DNA of 64,000 nt from Atrichornis clamosus (lineage: Eukaryota > Chordata > Aves > Passeriformes > Menuridae): NCBI GenBank assembly GCA_013400975.1, contig WBMZ01003331.1, positions 185,931 to 249,930 of the forward strand, read 5' to 3'. The notes beneath the pieces were generated by a model that had not been told where the DNA came from, did no database searches, and saw only the letters and a program-made list of their open reading frames with translations. Both the position numbers and the translations under genes were made by a program. Positions 12,757 to 25,800 of this stretch are shown piece after piece; positions within the stretch are counted from its first letter, which is position 1; every line of letters starts with the position of its first letter.

Positions 12757-15700
12757 TTGACATCAGATTTATATAATTATTAATCATAAAGTGTTTAGTT
12801 TTTTCATCTGTTCATTCTTAGATCAAATTGTTGGTTTGTTTTCGAAACTGGTTGAGGAGCCCAGTGGTGACCAAACCTTTGCAATACAAGGCATTATCCC
12901 TTTCACTGGTTGGAAATAATAAAAGCACATCACAATACATCTTGGCCATTAACAGCTGACCTCTAGTGTGCAGTGAAGCCATGTAATTTAATAATTCCAT
13001 TTGTGAAGAGACTAAGTAATTATAAGAAATTGAATTTAAGTACAGCAAAGTGATAAGGAAACTGCTTAATGAGGGTCAAAACAGTTATAAAATGGAAAAA
13101 AATGTTATTTTGATCCTTCTAGGCTGGCTATTTTACTGTGGCATAAGGAATTTGAGGGCTGATCACAAACAAATGTGAATATTTGTGCTTTCTTTTTGAG
13201 TGGCAGAATTCCACAGGAGAAAATAATACTGTGCTACAAGAATGAAATTGTTCTCTTGCATTTAATTATTCATCAGTGAAACATCACACACGCAGATGGG
13301 GGAAAAAAATGGTAAATGTAGGTAGTTTAGACTAATTGAAGTGACAGACTGAATAACAAAAGATTTGAAGGCCTCAACTATTCCTGCTGGTGAAAATAGT
13401 AGTCCTGTGGTGTTCCCTACAATATAAAATCATCTTTGAATAGGAACTTAGGTTTAATGGTATGATGTTTCCAAATAATGACTAATCAGCTACTGCTGCT
13501 ATCTCAGACTTTTACTTAAAAACAAATGAAAAAGAAAAGGACAGATGCATGTTTTCTGTTCATCTGATATAGAAATTGATGGATATCCAGAGTGCAAATG
13601 AAAGTGTTTGTCTAAAATATTTGTAACTAAAAAAGAGAAAGGATGGTCTGCACTAGAATTTTGGATTTGAGTGAAGAAAACTTGTGGTAAATAAATCAAT
13701 TTCAAGCTTAAGTGAAGCTCAAAAGCTATGAAAAAGTCTCAGTTACAAGCAAATTGTCAGATTACGTTAGAAATCGAATTTTACAGATGCATATAAGATT
13801 AATATGGCAAAATTAATTTATTTGATATCCATTGCAACCTTTTTTTGAAATGTAACACCTTTATGCTGAGGTATATATGCAAGGGTTGAGCATGTTAATT
13901 ACCATTGGCTATTACAAAAGAAGTTAAAATGCAGATCAGATACAGTATTTAAAATCCATTTATATGCTAAAGGAGCGCTAAAATCATATTTATTAGGTTA
14001 ATACCTATGCAATAGGTTTATAAATTAAGAACTTTTTTCCTTTAGGAAAGGGAAGACTTGTGACAGCTGGAAAGGTAGTTTATTATTCTAGTGTGTATGT
14101 ATTTAATACAGTTGTTACTTCTATGGAAGCATTTAGATTATAAAAATGTTCTTATACCTACTGCATTCATAACAATCTTACAAATATATTTGGCATCAAT
14201 TACTGTCCTGCTATGCCATAGTGAAACTGTCTTAATACGGCCAAATTTGTGTATATGTTAGAAACAATTAAAACCACCAAATTTCACACAGGTTTATATT
14301 CAACTTTTCCTCACAGAATGACAGTGTAGTGTCATTATAGGTGGTATTCTAGAATAACTTTCTTTAGAGCTTTTGATTCATTTAATATTCAAAGTATGTG
14401 AATTTTGTTTCTTTTGAAAAGCATCTATCTTACACTAATATAAAGACATCACAGTAATAGTTAGAAACCACTAAGAGAAATACCTTTTCTATTGCAGTAC
14501 CTATGCTTGTTATTCATGTGTTATCCTCCTGGCATCAGTCTAAGCTACTTTTCTATGTAAAGGATAGGATTAAATTAATTATAAATGAGGCATTGTGATT
14601 CAAATCTAATCTGAATGTAGAGGATACTTGAAAAAAGTATTTAGCAAATAAATACTGTGATGAAACTTGAGAAATATAGTAATATTGTAGCAGCCTGTCA
14701 TTTAGTCACATCAGAGTGTATACTCTCTGTATTGTTTTCAGGTTTATTCAGACGTTTGATACGAATTCTGCCATCTCTCTGCCTTTATCCCATTTCTTTC
14801 TTTTTTTGGGATTAGGACAAAATGTCTTAGAAAGAGCTTCTTCTCCCAAGTATGGTTTAGTAAGCTCCAAGTGCAACTGTTCAGCATCTGTCTCCCCGGC
14901 ACAGATCTGTTACTGGCAGGTTCCATAAAGAAACTGAGGGATCCCTTTCATCTTGTGTTAATTTCATTTTGTTAGACATACACTGATTGACCAATAAATT
15001 ATTGTTCCAACTTAATAAATAAATTATAGATATTCTGAGAGGCCTAAATCATGCAAGAACATGACAGAGTAATATTTTCAAATATTATAGTAAGTGAAAC
15101 TTTAGTAAGTGTGAGATAAGACATATTATTTCTATGCTGCTTATCAGCAACCTATGTTATATTTTAGGCATATGGTAATAAATTTAAGTAATAATACATC
15201 TATTAATGTAAAATATTACATTTGCATAATAAAACAGCTTATAATAATTGTAATTATACAAACATTCTTGATTGGTATTACCTTTCATAGAATAGATAAA
15301 TTTTTATTTCATTAAATCAATTAATCCATGATTGGGTCATGCAAACACTTCTAATAGTGGCAATAGTGTGACTTCTCTTGATAGCATTTCACTTTTCACA
15401 GCCTGGAGCATAATACTTTGTGCATTCAGTCATTATTTCTCTTCTGCTTCTGTGCCAGCTTCCCCCTACCTTTAGCACACTGTCTCATTGTCTGAGTCGT
15501 CCCACAAGCGATTTTTCTCCTTTTGACAAGTGGAGTATGTATGTCAGTGGTACAAGACATCTCAGAATGAAAAGGAGGTCAATCAGTAGTAATACTGATA
15601 GTAAAAGTGATGCAAGCAGCATTTTGTTTCTGTTCTCCATCATCTGTATTATTTCCTTGCATTTGAGATAGGACAACTGTAACTGTCTTCACGTAATTTA

Positions 15701-18700
15701 TCTTTCTGTTTTTTCGCTGGACCAGTGGCAGCTGGAGAAACAACCTTGGTAGTTGAAACTTCCCTATAGTGACATTTATTCCTTAGTTTTGTGGTTTTGG
15801 ACACCAACCCAGACTGTCCTATATTAAGAAAATTTTACAGCCTATGGATCAAACTTCTGTTTCTGTTCCTTTATTTTCAGCTGGGTTACCAATCTGCTAG
15901 AATCTTGTTGGGCAAGATCCCATGAGAGACAGAGTATGGTCCAGAACAATAACTGTTGGAAACGGCACTTGGCAGGGATATTAGGCTTATGTAGATCACC
16001 TGACAAATGCTCCTTTCTCACATCCTTTCTCACAGCTGCCAGTATCAATCAAGAGCAAATGAATATAAGCAAGCAAAAATTTTACTCTCTAGAGACACCT
16101 ATCTAATAGCACTTTGAACAGAACTAAGCACTAAGTACAGATTGCAACTATCCCTATATATTAAGAAAAAAGTGGCAGAGAGAGAAACGCAGGATTTATT
16201 CTATGCGTTTAAGAAATCGATGGAGACAACTAATTTACTTGACTGATACATACACATATATATATGTATGTAAAGTTTAATTCTTCTAAAACTATTTATC
16301 TTTTTTTATTATTTATACCTTATATAGGTTGGATTTTTTTCTTGGAGGTGGGAAGTGAGTATTTACTTCAAAAGGTCTATGTTTTTGTAAGAGTCTCATT
16401 CTAATAAGAATTCAAAGAGGGAATTTTCTAAAGCATCTGAAAAGTGGGTGTCCAGTTCCCACCGATTCTTACCAGGCACTGGGAGTTTAAAAATCCCGTA
16501 CAGATTGATCAGGTAAATTAAAATCACTGACAAAACCCATAGCTGAACATGAAATAGAACCTGTTCTATTTGGATTTGATACTCTGGTTGGTCATGGGGC
16601 ATCTCTCCATTTTGCATACTTTTGAAAAAGTAGAGATTTTAGAAATGGAATCTCAAAAGGACATTTATAGGACCTTAATGTGGAAGTGTTGCATGTTATG
16701 CTATAGAATGATGAAATTTGCGTATTAAACATGAGAATAAATCTCTTACAGAGCTCTTAACTGTTGAACTTCATCCTGAGTTAGTGTTTGAAATTATTCT
16801 TTTGATAACTCATATTATTTCTAATGTGTAGGGTTTGGGTTAATATATAGCCTACACTTACTTTTGTTCAGTTCATACCACAATTTTTATTTTAACGTTG
16901 TAGACACCACCAGTAAAACATGGAAAAAAGGGGAAATGAAGGGGGGGAAAAAGGCACTTTTGAGTTTTCGCTACCACATTACATCTGCATAAAAAAATTT
17001 AATCAGCACAATGATTAATGAAAAGGAGAGTGGCAGCCACCCACCCAGACACTCATCTGCGTTTGAAAAGATTTCATTTAGGTGTTGGTAGCTCTATGTT
17101 AAGGTTCCTGTTTTTCCTGACAGGAAAACTTGCACTGGCCCCTTCCCTTCCCACTGGCCCCCTTTCCCATCCCTTGAAAATGAATAAATCATTTTCACAC
17201 ATTTATTCTCTTGCTGCTTAAGGTGTGCTAAATCCTAAATGTTTGCATGGTTCTTGTTGAAAGATACCCAGAAGGGTCCTAAGGGATGAATAGCTACTTA
17301 AGACAGTAAATAGATTATGGTCCTGAAAATGGTAAATTGATAAATTGGTTTCCTTTGAGAATTAATTGTTTATAACCAATTGGGCTGTGCCTTATAACTC
17401 TGCTTGTCATTTGAATAAACCTTTTTATTTTGTGTTTACCCATTAGTCTCTTTGTTCTCCTTTCCAAAGTACTTACCAGTAGCAGTTAGCTTTTATATTT
17501 ACAGGCTTACTGAGTCTTCTCTGAAACACAGAATCTGTTTTTCTTACTCTGGTATACTTCATCTCTAGCTTTCTCATGTGGAGTGCACTTTTGTTCCACG
17601 TGGATAACAAATCTGTGTAAGCTTTAGGATGTAATATTGTCAAAGACTAGAATTTTATTTTGTATCATTAGTATTAGTTCTTTTCCAACTCTATTAGGAA
17701 AATGTATTCATATTCTTTCCAGAAACTTCGTAGCCCTTGAAACAGCTGCATTTCTTTGGCTTTTCATAATAATTCCATGAGTAATTAATATACATACGTA
17801 TTTTTTGCTGGGTATGATATCCACCCTTTGCAGTTGTCTTTGAGCACTTTACCTTGTATTTTCAACAGTGGAAATTTCTCTTATTTCAGTTTTTCGGTAC
17901 TCTAGATCCAATTTCTTTAATGTGCTATTCAGATCCTTTTCTGTAATGGCAACAGCTTCCATCATAGCAAAAGGCAATCCTTTTTAGCTTTGTATCACCA
18001 TTAGCACGTTTGATTAGCTAATTCTGTTTTCTGCAGCCAAGTGAATAATTAGAATTCTTAAAGTCCCAGAGCTGATCCTGCAAGAATAATGTTACAAATT
18101 CGTATAGCTTTATAGCGAGGGTTTTTTTCATCTCAGTGCAGTGTGGTTTATTATGTGTTTTATGTTTCTTAAAATAATTACAGTTTGTTTTGATTTTAAT
18201 CATTAATTTCCCATTTCATTATTTACTGAAAAATGAATACAGTGTCTCAAGAGAAATGGATTAGTTATATCTTTTTCACCTGTATCTAAAAAAATTAAGT
18301 ATTTTATCAAAGAAAGAGAGTAGATTCATTTAGCATAGTCCAGTTTTGATCAATCACTGTTCTCTGGTCACACTTTTTTCTTTGCGTCTTTGTCTGTTAT
18401 TTATTTCAAAGCTCAGCAGTAGTTGGACTGTGTTTATGTCTGTACATACAGCATGAAACAATATAATGACATGAAGTATTCTTTCTTATTTGACGTGCAA
18501 TTACTTTAAGTAGCATCTTTTATTGGTATTTAAATCCTCCTGGCAACACTGTGATAAAGGTGTTTGTTATATTACGGATAATCAGTCAATCTTGGTGTCA
18601 CTGTTACATGATATAGTGTAGGAATGTCTTTACTTTTTGCCATCTACTTTGTTAAATACTTTTCTTATACCAGATGTTACAAACTAAGGCTCTTAGTCAG

Positions 18701-20010
18701 TAGGAAACTCATGGCATGGCTTTAAAGAATGCTCTTAACATGTTAACGTGTAACTTTCAGATGAATGTAATCTGTTGCCTAATTTCATATCTGAGGGGTC
18801 ATGCTGAATTCAGTGAAATTAAAGTGTGTTTCATGTTAAATGTCTTTTTAGATTCAGATATATGATACAACAGCTAGAATTTCTTTGAATATCTGTGAAT
18901 TCTGTGTACAATCTCTAGAATTTATTAATGCTTGTCTAGTGTATGTAGAGGTTAGTTTAGCCTCTTCATTAATAACATATACATGTACTCTGAAGATATT
19001 TCAATGTCTTATGTCATTAATGACTAGGAAAAAAAAGGCCACTGTTATCCAGATGTATATAATAGTGCTGTCCAGAAAATGGAATATTTACATATGAAAA
19101 GGAAAAGACTAAATTATATATTTGTGTATTTAAATGGATTTTAATTTTGTAGACAAGAAATGAGCTTTAAGTCTCAGTAAATTTCATTACTATGCTTGAG
19201 TGTGTTGTTGGCTTAACCTTGGCTGGCTGATGGGTGCCCACCCAGCTGTTCTGTCACTCCCCCTTCTCAAGGGCAAAAAACCCACTTCAGTCAGGCCTTG
19301 CACTCAAATTGAAGCACTGAATATTTTTCTAACATATTAGAATCAGTGGCTGTTATCTGTTAATGTCAAACCTTAACCTTAAATTTAGTTTTACTGTTGC
19401 AATATCATGTCTGTGACTGAAACTCCTGCAGGACATGTACTCTGGAGAGTGAAATGAAAGTGTTGCAGAAGAGTAGGTAACGTGGTAAAGTGTTAGCTTG
19501 CTATTTAGATCATGTTAAAAACATTTTCTTAAGTGTTCCTCACATTTTTAAAGAAAATTTTCTGAGATTAATTTTACATTTGTTACTTTTGTAGTTTTTG
19601 TAACACAGTCATCCTCAGAAGTTCAAAAATGTCAGTACTCAAATTAACACTTGAATCTTGTGTCAAAACGTAAGTAGACCTAGTGATCATAGCTTTGGGT
19701 CTAAACATTATTTGAGTAACCATAAGCCATACTGAGGGCTTGAAATGGTAACAAAAATTTGAGAATTTCAAAGGAGGTAAAAAAACTTGAACAGATGTTT
19801 TTAGAGTGAACTGATGATATAATAGACATAATATTGTTTTAATATACATAATATTATTATAATAGACATAATATTTTTGAAGTAGTAGATCATATTTACA
19901 TGAACACTATATACAACTTTAGGAGGCTATTCACATAACTTTTTTTGAGGAGGGGAAGCAGGGAAGAGAGTTGGAACCTGCTGTAAGACTCGTGCTGGTA
20001 TGGAGTCAAG
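12757..20010 (+). other. Non-coding intronic stretch, 12.8-20.0 kb
   Basis: No gene or transposon was recognised here. It is AT-rich sequence with a CATATATATATGTATG near-palindrome at about 16250-16272 and an AT-rich repeat at 19819-19875. Open frames are short and lack domain signatures. Confidence 0.55.
19819..19875 (+). repeat. AT-rich imperfect repeat, period about 20/40 bp
   Basis: ATAATAGACATAATATT occurs at 19819-19835 and 19859-19875, with a diverged middle unit AATATACATAATATT at 19841-19855. Confidence 0.85.
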
Positions 20011-20105
20011 ATTTTTGCTTACTGTCAGGGGAGATTTGGGTTACTTCTCTAGGTTAGTTATTAGGAAAAGGTTCTTCCCCCAGAGGGTGGTTGGGCATTG
20101 GAAAC

Positions 20106-20318
20106 AAATACCATTACCATTAGAGAAGAGGAAGAAGGCAGCTGACTGCACATGCCCAGTCCTCTGGGGTACAGGGCTGAAGGGCCCGAAGGGTGGGGCT
20201 CCCCTCTTCTACGCCAACACAGGAAACCTTGCTGTTGTACCAGCTCTTTACACACAAAAACTGTGGCCAGCTTCTGGTTAACCTGTGCATATCTTCAGCT
20301 TCCCAGAGCAGAATCATA
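20106..20318. other. Unidentified insert within a CR1 copy
   Basis: This segment splits a CR1 3' end at the point where the consensus has GGAACAGGCTCCCCAGG. It contains CCTCTGGGGTACAGGGC and GGGTGGGGCTCCCCTC. I see no poly(A) tail, terminal inverted repeat or clear flanking target duplication. A 16-bp sequence near its right edge is repeated immediately downstream. Confidence 0.55.
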
Positions 20319-20334
20319 CAGCTTCCCAGAGCAG
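20296..20334 (+). repeat. Exact 16-bp direct repeat, period 23
   Basis: CAGCTTCCCAGAGCAG is at 20296-20311 and 20319-20334, separated by AATCATA. It sits at the right junction between the unidentified insert and the CR1 sequence. Confidence 0.95.
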
Positions 20335-20575
20335 TGATCACAGCACCAAGCCTGACAGAGTTCAAGGAGTGTTTGGACAACACTTTCAGGTACATGGTGG
20401 GTTTGTTGGGATGTCCTGTCCAGGGCCAGGGCTTGGACTCAATGATCTTCATGCATCCCTTGCATCTCAGGATATTCAGTGATTTTATGGGACCACTATA
20501 AAACTGGAATTTATGGACACTTTGTAACACTGAAAATCTCTTGGATTATGTTGAAGTGATAAATTTATCTACTCT

Positions 20576-21365
20576 GGAATCAGGATGGTTTGGGTTAAAA
20601 AGAAGCTTTAAAGATCATCCAGTCCAGTTCCTTCTGCCATGGGAAGAAACATCTTCGACGAGACCAGGTTTCTCAGAGCCCCCTAAAACCTGGCCTTGAA
20701 CACTTCCAGGGATGGGGCATCTACAGCTTCTCTGGGCAGTCTGTTGCAGTGTCTCACCACCCTCATGGTGGCTTCCACTTGATGTCATTGTGTTTGCATG
20801 TGGCCGTGTAGCTAGTTCCTTATTCTTCTAATAGTGCATCTGTCAAGCACATATCTTGCCAACTCTGTGGTAAGAATCTTATGGGGGACCGTGTCAAAGG
20901 TCTTAGAGAAGTCTATATAGATGATGAATTGCTTTTCCCTTGTCCACTGACACAGTTACTGGCATAAAATTTGTCTGGCAGCACTTGTGTTTGATATAAC
21001 CATATTGTCTGTCTCCACTTATCTCCCTCCCTTCATATGTTTTGATACATCTTCCAGGAGGACCTTTTCCATAATCTTGCTGGGCATGGAGGTGAGACTG
21101 ACTGACCAGTCATGCCTGAGTGTCCTCCTTTTTACCACTTTGAAAAATGGGCATGTTGTTTCTCTTTTTCCAGTCACTGTGAAGTTTACTTCACTGCCAC
21201 AACTTTTCAAATACAATCATGAGTGGCTTGGCATCTATATCTGCCGTATTCTCCCTCAGGATCCTGGGATGTCTCTGACTGGTCCCATGAGTTGCTCAAT
21301 ACTTCTAATGTGAACTTTTTCTCATAGAATTTTCTTTATTCTAGCTTCCAGCATTCACGCCTCTT
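20576..21365 (-). mobile_element. CR1 LINE fragment with reverse-transcriptase remnant
   Basis: This CR1 is in antisense orientation. The plus strand begins with the reverse complement of the CR1 tail (AGATCATCCAGTCCAGTTCC). The minus-strand translation at about 21019-21216 retains the CR1 reverse-transcriptase segment SVSLTSMPSKIMEKVLLE, which resembles the family's PVSLTS-P-KIMEQ block, flanked by a diverged CPFFK-type motif. The stretch near 20880-20930 corresponds to the D-x-V region of the polymerase. Frames are disrupted, so it is inactive. The right boundary is uncertain. Confidence 0.92.
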
Positions 21366-22242
21366 GAAATCCCTGGAAATAAAAAAAAAAATCAACTTTT
21401 TACAACCAGCATTCATTTTCCTTTTGAAAGAATGCACATTATTTTTTTCAAACTAAAAATTTAAAATTTTCCCTAAAAAATTCTACATTCTTTCAAAGAA
21501 CTCACAATGGCATGTTCCATCACAGCTTCTTTGTCTGGTCTTCATTCTGTTGCATTTTTTTAAATTTCAGAAAAAAAAGTTAAAACTTAACTTTTGCATA
21601 CCACGAACTTCTTTTTTTTGTGATTTACAATTTATTTCAATCTAAACTGACATTAAAATATGCAGTATCTGCTTTGCTATTTCTATATGTATTTTATTAT
21701 TTCAGTGTCCACTGAAGCACATCTTTCCATTTAAAAAGCTAAATAGCTACTTAAAGTTTTACAATCAGAAAAAGCAGTTGAGAGCAAAAAATGTAAGAGA
21801 ATTCCATTAGGAAGTTTTGCAGGGCCGCGGATCTATGATTCTTGCATTTTTAAGACAAAGAGGCCTTTAACAATTTTTTGTTTCAGGCAAAAGCTGCAGC
21901 CACCTGTAGTGTAAAGAAAGTCAGGTATTGATCTCTATCTTTTTATCTCTCTCTTCTGTTATTATAAAGGCTAGGGGGCATTTTTAACTTCTCCTACTGC
22001 TTGGTAACTGCATGAGCCTAATCTCAATAGTAATAGATGTTCCTGGGATCTAGTCAGATTAGTATTTGCGAAGTGTATTCATGTGTTTTACTGAACATTT
22101 GTTTGTCCTTTAGGAAATGTAATTTTAAAGAAACCACCCCCAACAGTATTTCATACCACTTGAAATGCATTACCACATTTAATAGTCATTTCCTTAATAT
22201 GAAAAATAAACAGAAAATAATTTATATTGGTTGACAGAATAC

Positions 22243-22860
22243 TGCATGTTAGCGATGAGCCATCAGTGTGCCCTCGTGGCGCAATGGGGCACCTTAGGAA
22301 GAGCATTGCCAGCAGGTCGAGGAAGGTGATCCTGCCCCTCTACTCAGCCCTGGTGAGGCCTCACCTGTAGTGCTGTGTCCAGTTCTGGGCTCCTCAGGTC
22401 AAGAGAGACATGGAGCTCCTGGACCATGTCCAACAGTGGGTGACAAAGGTGATTAAGGGAATGGGGCATGTCTTACGAGGAAAGGCTGAGGGAGCTGGGC
22501 CTCTTTAGCCTCAGAGAGGATGACTGAAAGAAGACCTCATCACTGTGTGTGAGTATCTGAAGGGAGGATATCAAGAGCGATGGAGCCAGGCCAAACAACA
22601 GGACAAGAGGCAGGGCAGAAACTGATGTACAGGAGGTTCCACCTGAACATGAAGAAGAACTTCTTTACTGTGCAGTGACGGAGCACTGACACATTGCCCA
22701 GAGAAGCTGTTCAGTCTCCCTCACTGGCGATATTCAAGAACTGTCTGAATGCAATCCTGTGCCATGTGCTCTGGGATGACTCTGCTTGAGCAGGGAGTTT
22801 GGGACAGGTAACCCCAACTGTGGCCTCTTCAAACCTGACCCATTCTGTGACTCTCTGATT
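22243..22860 (+). mobile_element. CR1 LINE fragment, 3' end
   Basis: A good CR1 match runs from the CAGTGTGCCCTCGTGGC block through CCTGCCCCTCTACTCAGCCC and CAGTTCTGGGCTCCTCAGG to a diverged tail, CATTCTGTGACTCTCTGATT. Sense orientation, 5'-truncated, non-coding. It closely resembles the copy at 63.2 kb. Confidence 0.95.
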
Positions 22861-25800
22861 AGCTTTACTTACTTGCATTTTAGTCTTCAAATTCAAGAAT
22901 GACACACTTTTATCCCTTTTGTATCATATTAAGTATAGCAACCTCTTCAAACAGTACTCTTAATTTTATATTAAAGAGCGTCTCTTTGCGGCTTCCTCTT
23001 CTGATTTCTTCTGTGTAAGAAGACAGTTAAAGTTGACTGTCAAAAAAAGTTTAAAGATTTTGTGTGCATATTCTTCAAAGTTTTTGTAATAAATAAAGGG
23101 GATTTAATTATTTTGGGGAATAGATTCTGAAAGCTATTTTGTACATTTTTTTTTTAGTAAGATATGTCAAAATATTTTTGAGAAGTAATGATCTGGGAAG
23201 CACTCCATGCTGTATTATTTGAAATGTTGAATTATAGTCATTTTCATTCCTTGATTTAAAAATCCTTTAAAATACTTCAAGACTAAAAAGATTTTCCATT
23301 CTTCTCTAAAAATCTAAGCCAAAGGTAAAACTATAATTCAATTAAATGTCATGGAATATTTTGGCAAATTGATCTAATTTTTTTTCTCCAAAAGAGATTT
23401 TGTAAATCTGCCCCTTCTCCCTGTCACCTTTATGTGTGTATGCATTTGTTTGTGAGTGTGTATCTGTGTAAATTTTCACCTGAAAAAAAAACCCCTGGCA
23501 TTAGCGTTTAAAAAAATGCGCAGGGGTTAAACCAGTCTCTGATTAGTAGAAATGTGACTTAAACCCAGCTTCTGGTCCTTCTCTCTTGCTTCAAGTTCAT
23601 TTCTACTAGGTATTTAGAGAGAGACTCCTATATTAGAAGGCTAAATATTGCTTAATATCCAGCTTCTAGTTCTTGATAAGTAATTTTAAAAAGTATTAAT
23701 CAAAATCAACTTCATGTAAGCATGTACATGGTACAAGTAAAATTTCCAGTTTCCTGAGTTTGGAGTTTCACTGTTGTAGTTGAATTTTGGTTGCCACTGA
23801 GTCTTTTAGTGTAAAATCCATCATGCAGCCCTTGTTATCCCTTCTTTATACGTATGTAATCCCTCCTTTGTACATTCTAAAATAATCCAAAGAAAACCAA
23901 AACAACATTCAGGAATACTTTTTATTTGTAGCACCTCACATACACAACATACAAACTTTTTGACCTAGTGTTTTTATAGAGAGCTTCTTTGTATTTATTT
24001 AGCTTCAAAACATTTCCTGTTCTGTCAAGGAATATATAAGAGGATGCAGGTTTTCAGGCTTATTAAAAGGATCTTTAATGTATACACTCTCTGTTTCCAT
24101 ATCACGGTGAGAATATTTTCCACCTTCTACTTACTCCATGTGTTTTTATGTCTTTATTTTCACAGCTCTGGCAATTTTTTACCTTGTAAATTTCAGTCAT
24201 AGGCATAACCTTTAAATGCTTAGACTGGTATCTTACAAAGTGCTACAGAAGTTGTTTTGAAATATTTGAAATAAAAGTAACCAAGTAATTGAATACTTAG
24301 GAGTGACTACTCCTAGAGTTTACTTAGAGTATACAAAATTCTTTTTTTCTGGTTTAGCAACGTGTGATTCCAGTGTTGAAAAGTTGGTATTTGTGGCCAT
24401 ACAATATATTAATTGTCCACAGAATAAAGAAAAATTCCCTGACTGAAAACCCTCTTTGTGATTGGTTTGAATGAATTTATCATTCATAAGGGCTCTTCAG
24501 CATTGCTGCAGTTGCTAACCCTTGGATCAAAACACAGTATAAATATGAAGTGTGGTTTAAAATGTAAACTAATTTTTTAAAGATTTTCTTGTTATGTAAA
24601 CCAGTGAAAAATTCACAAAAACAAATATGAAAATTCTAATCAAAGTCCTAGGGAGTATTGGGCGTATTGTAAATTTGATTTACAGTAAAGCTGCTGGACA
24701 GTCTGACGCTGTGGATGAGTACTTTCATGAAGAGAGAGAAACATTTTATAACTGATGAAACTGTATCAATGTTTTAAGGTTTCAGTCTCATTGTAAATAT
24801 GCTTTAGTTCAGACAAAATCAATCACTCATATAGCTGTGTCAGTTTTTTATTAGATCCAAGGAGAGGAACAACAGACTTGAAATCACAACTGTAGTATTC
24901 TTTGCACAATTCTCATATTTCTACTCAACATGTTTTCCAACTATAAGTCATTTTCTTTCAGAACTGATGTCTCACATATTTGAGAAACGATCATGGCATT
25001 AAACAAATAGGAATCTCTATATGGAGTCAAGAAAGGAGCAGTTGTTCTGTCTCCATGCATCCATCACATTGAATCCAAACATGTGAGAGGTGTCTTATAG
25101 TGACTACAAGTCATCTAGTACCCAGTGCCTTAAGTGCTGCCCAGATACCTGAGTTCCTAAATGACTTTTGATCAGGCTTATACACTCCAAAGCATCTGCT
25201 TGTGAAGTTTCATAGTATTTCTTAACTTGTGTTATCATAATTTTTGTTTGGACAGAAGAGCTTTGTAGCTAGTTCTGTTTTCTCCTCAAGGCACCATATG
25301 TCCCTATGGAAGTCGCTTAAATTTCAACACTGACTGCCCCGCTCCAGTAGTGTTGCTGGTGCAATGGGTAGTATCTTATGGAGAAGGGAAAAGGAGTATC
25401 TTATGGAGCGGGAAAAAGCCCATTCTTCTAGAGAACAGTTCTCGCTTGTCAGAAAATGGCAGGTAAAGCTTTGGGCAATATGAGAGAGGCGGTGAGCTGT
25501 GAACTCAGGTACTTCCCTCATGAGAAGAATGCATGTGACTGTATATTATCAACTGCAGAGCAGCTGCAAATTTCTGCCATCCTTTCAAAATGAGAAACAC
25601 TTGAGAAAATCACTGTCATTCTGGCAGAATGGTCACTAGTAGTAGTGCCCAGACACTGGATGTGAATAACAGAACTTCTCACCCAGAAATCTTCATCATA
25701 AGTAATTAAGGATTAAATGGGTTCTTCATTTTTCATCCTGATTTGGGATGTGGGACGAACCATCAGGAAAAGCTGTTACAGCACTGTGGTTGGTTTGGTT

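Larger units (their letters stand above)
20020..20485 (+). mobile_element. CR1 LINE fragment interrupted by about 210 bp of unrelated sequence
   Basis: The left part (GTCAGGGGAGATTTGGG, then AAAAGGTTCTTCCCCCAGAGGGTGG) and the right part (GTGATCACAGCACCAAGCCTGAC to CAGGATATTCAGTGATTTTATGG) are adjacent in the usual CR1 3' region. Here they are separated by about 20106-20318. The interrupting sequence is richer in GC than its surroundings and was not recognised. Confidence 0.88.

Noticed and set aside
16249..16272. ATATAT near-palindrome considered as a cruciform or origin-like site
   Set aside because: Simple AT/CA microsatellite composition explains it.
20120..20530. 136-codon minus-strand and several plus-strand open frames
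   Set aside because: They overlap the CR1 copy and its insert, and no frame has a family signature.
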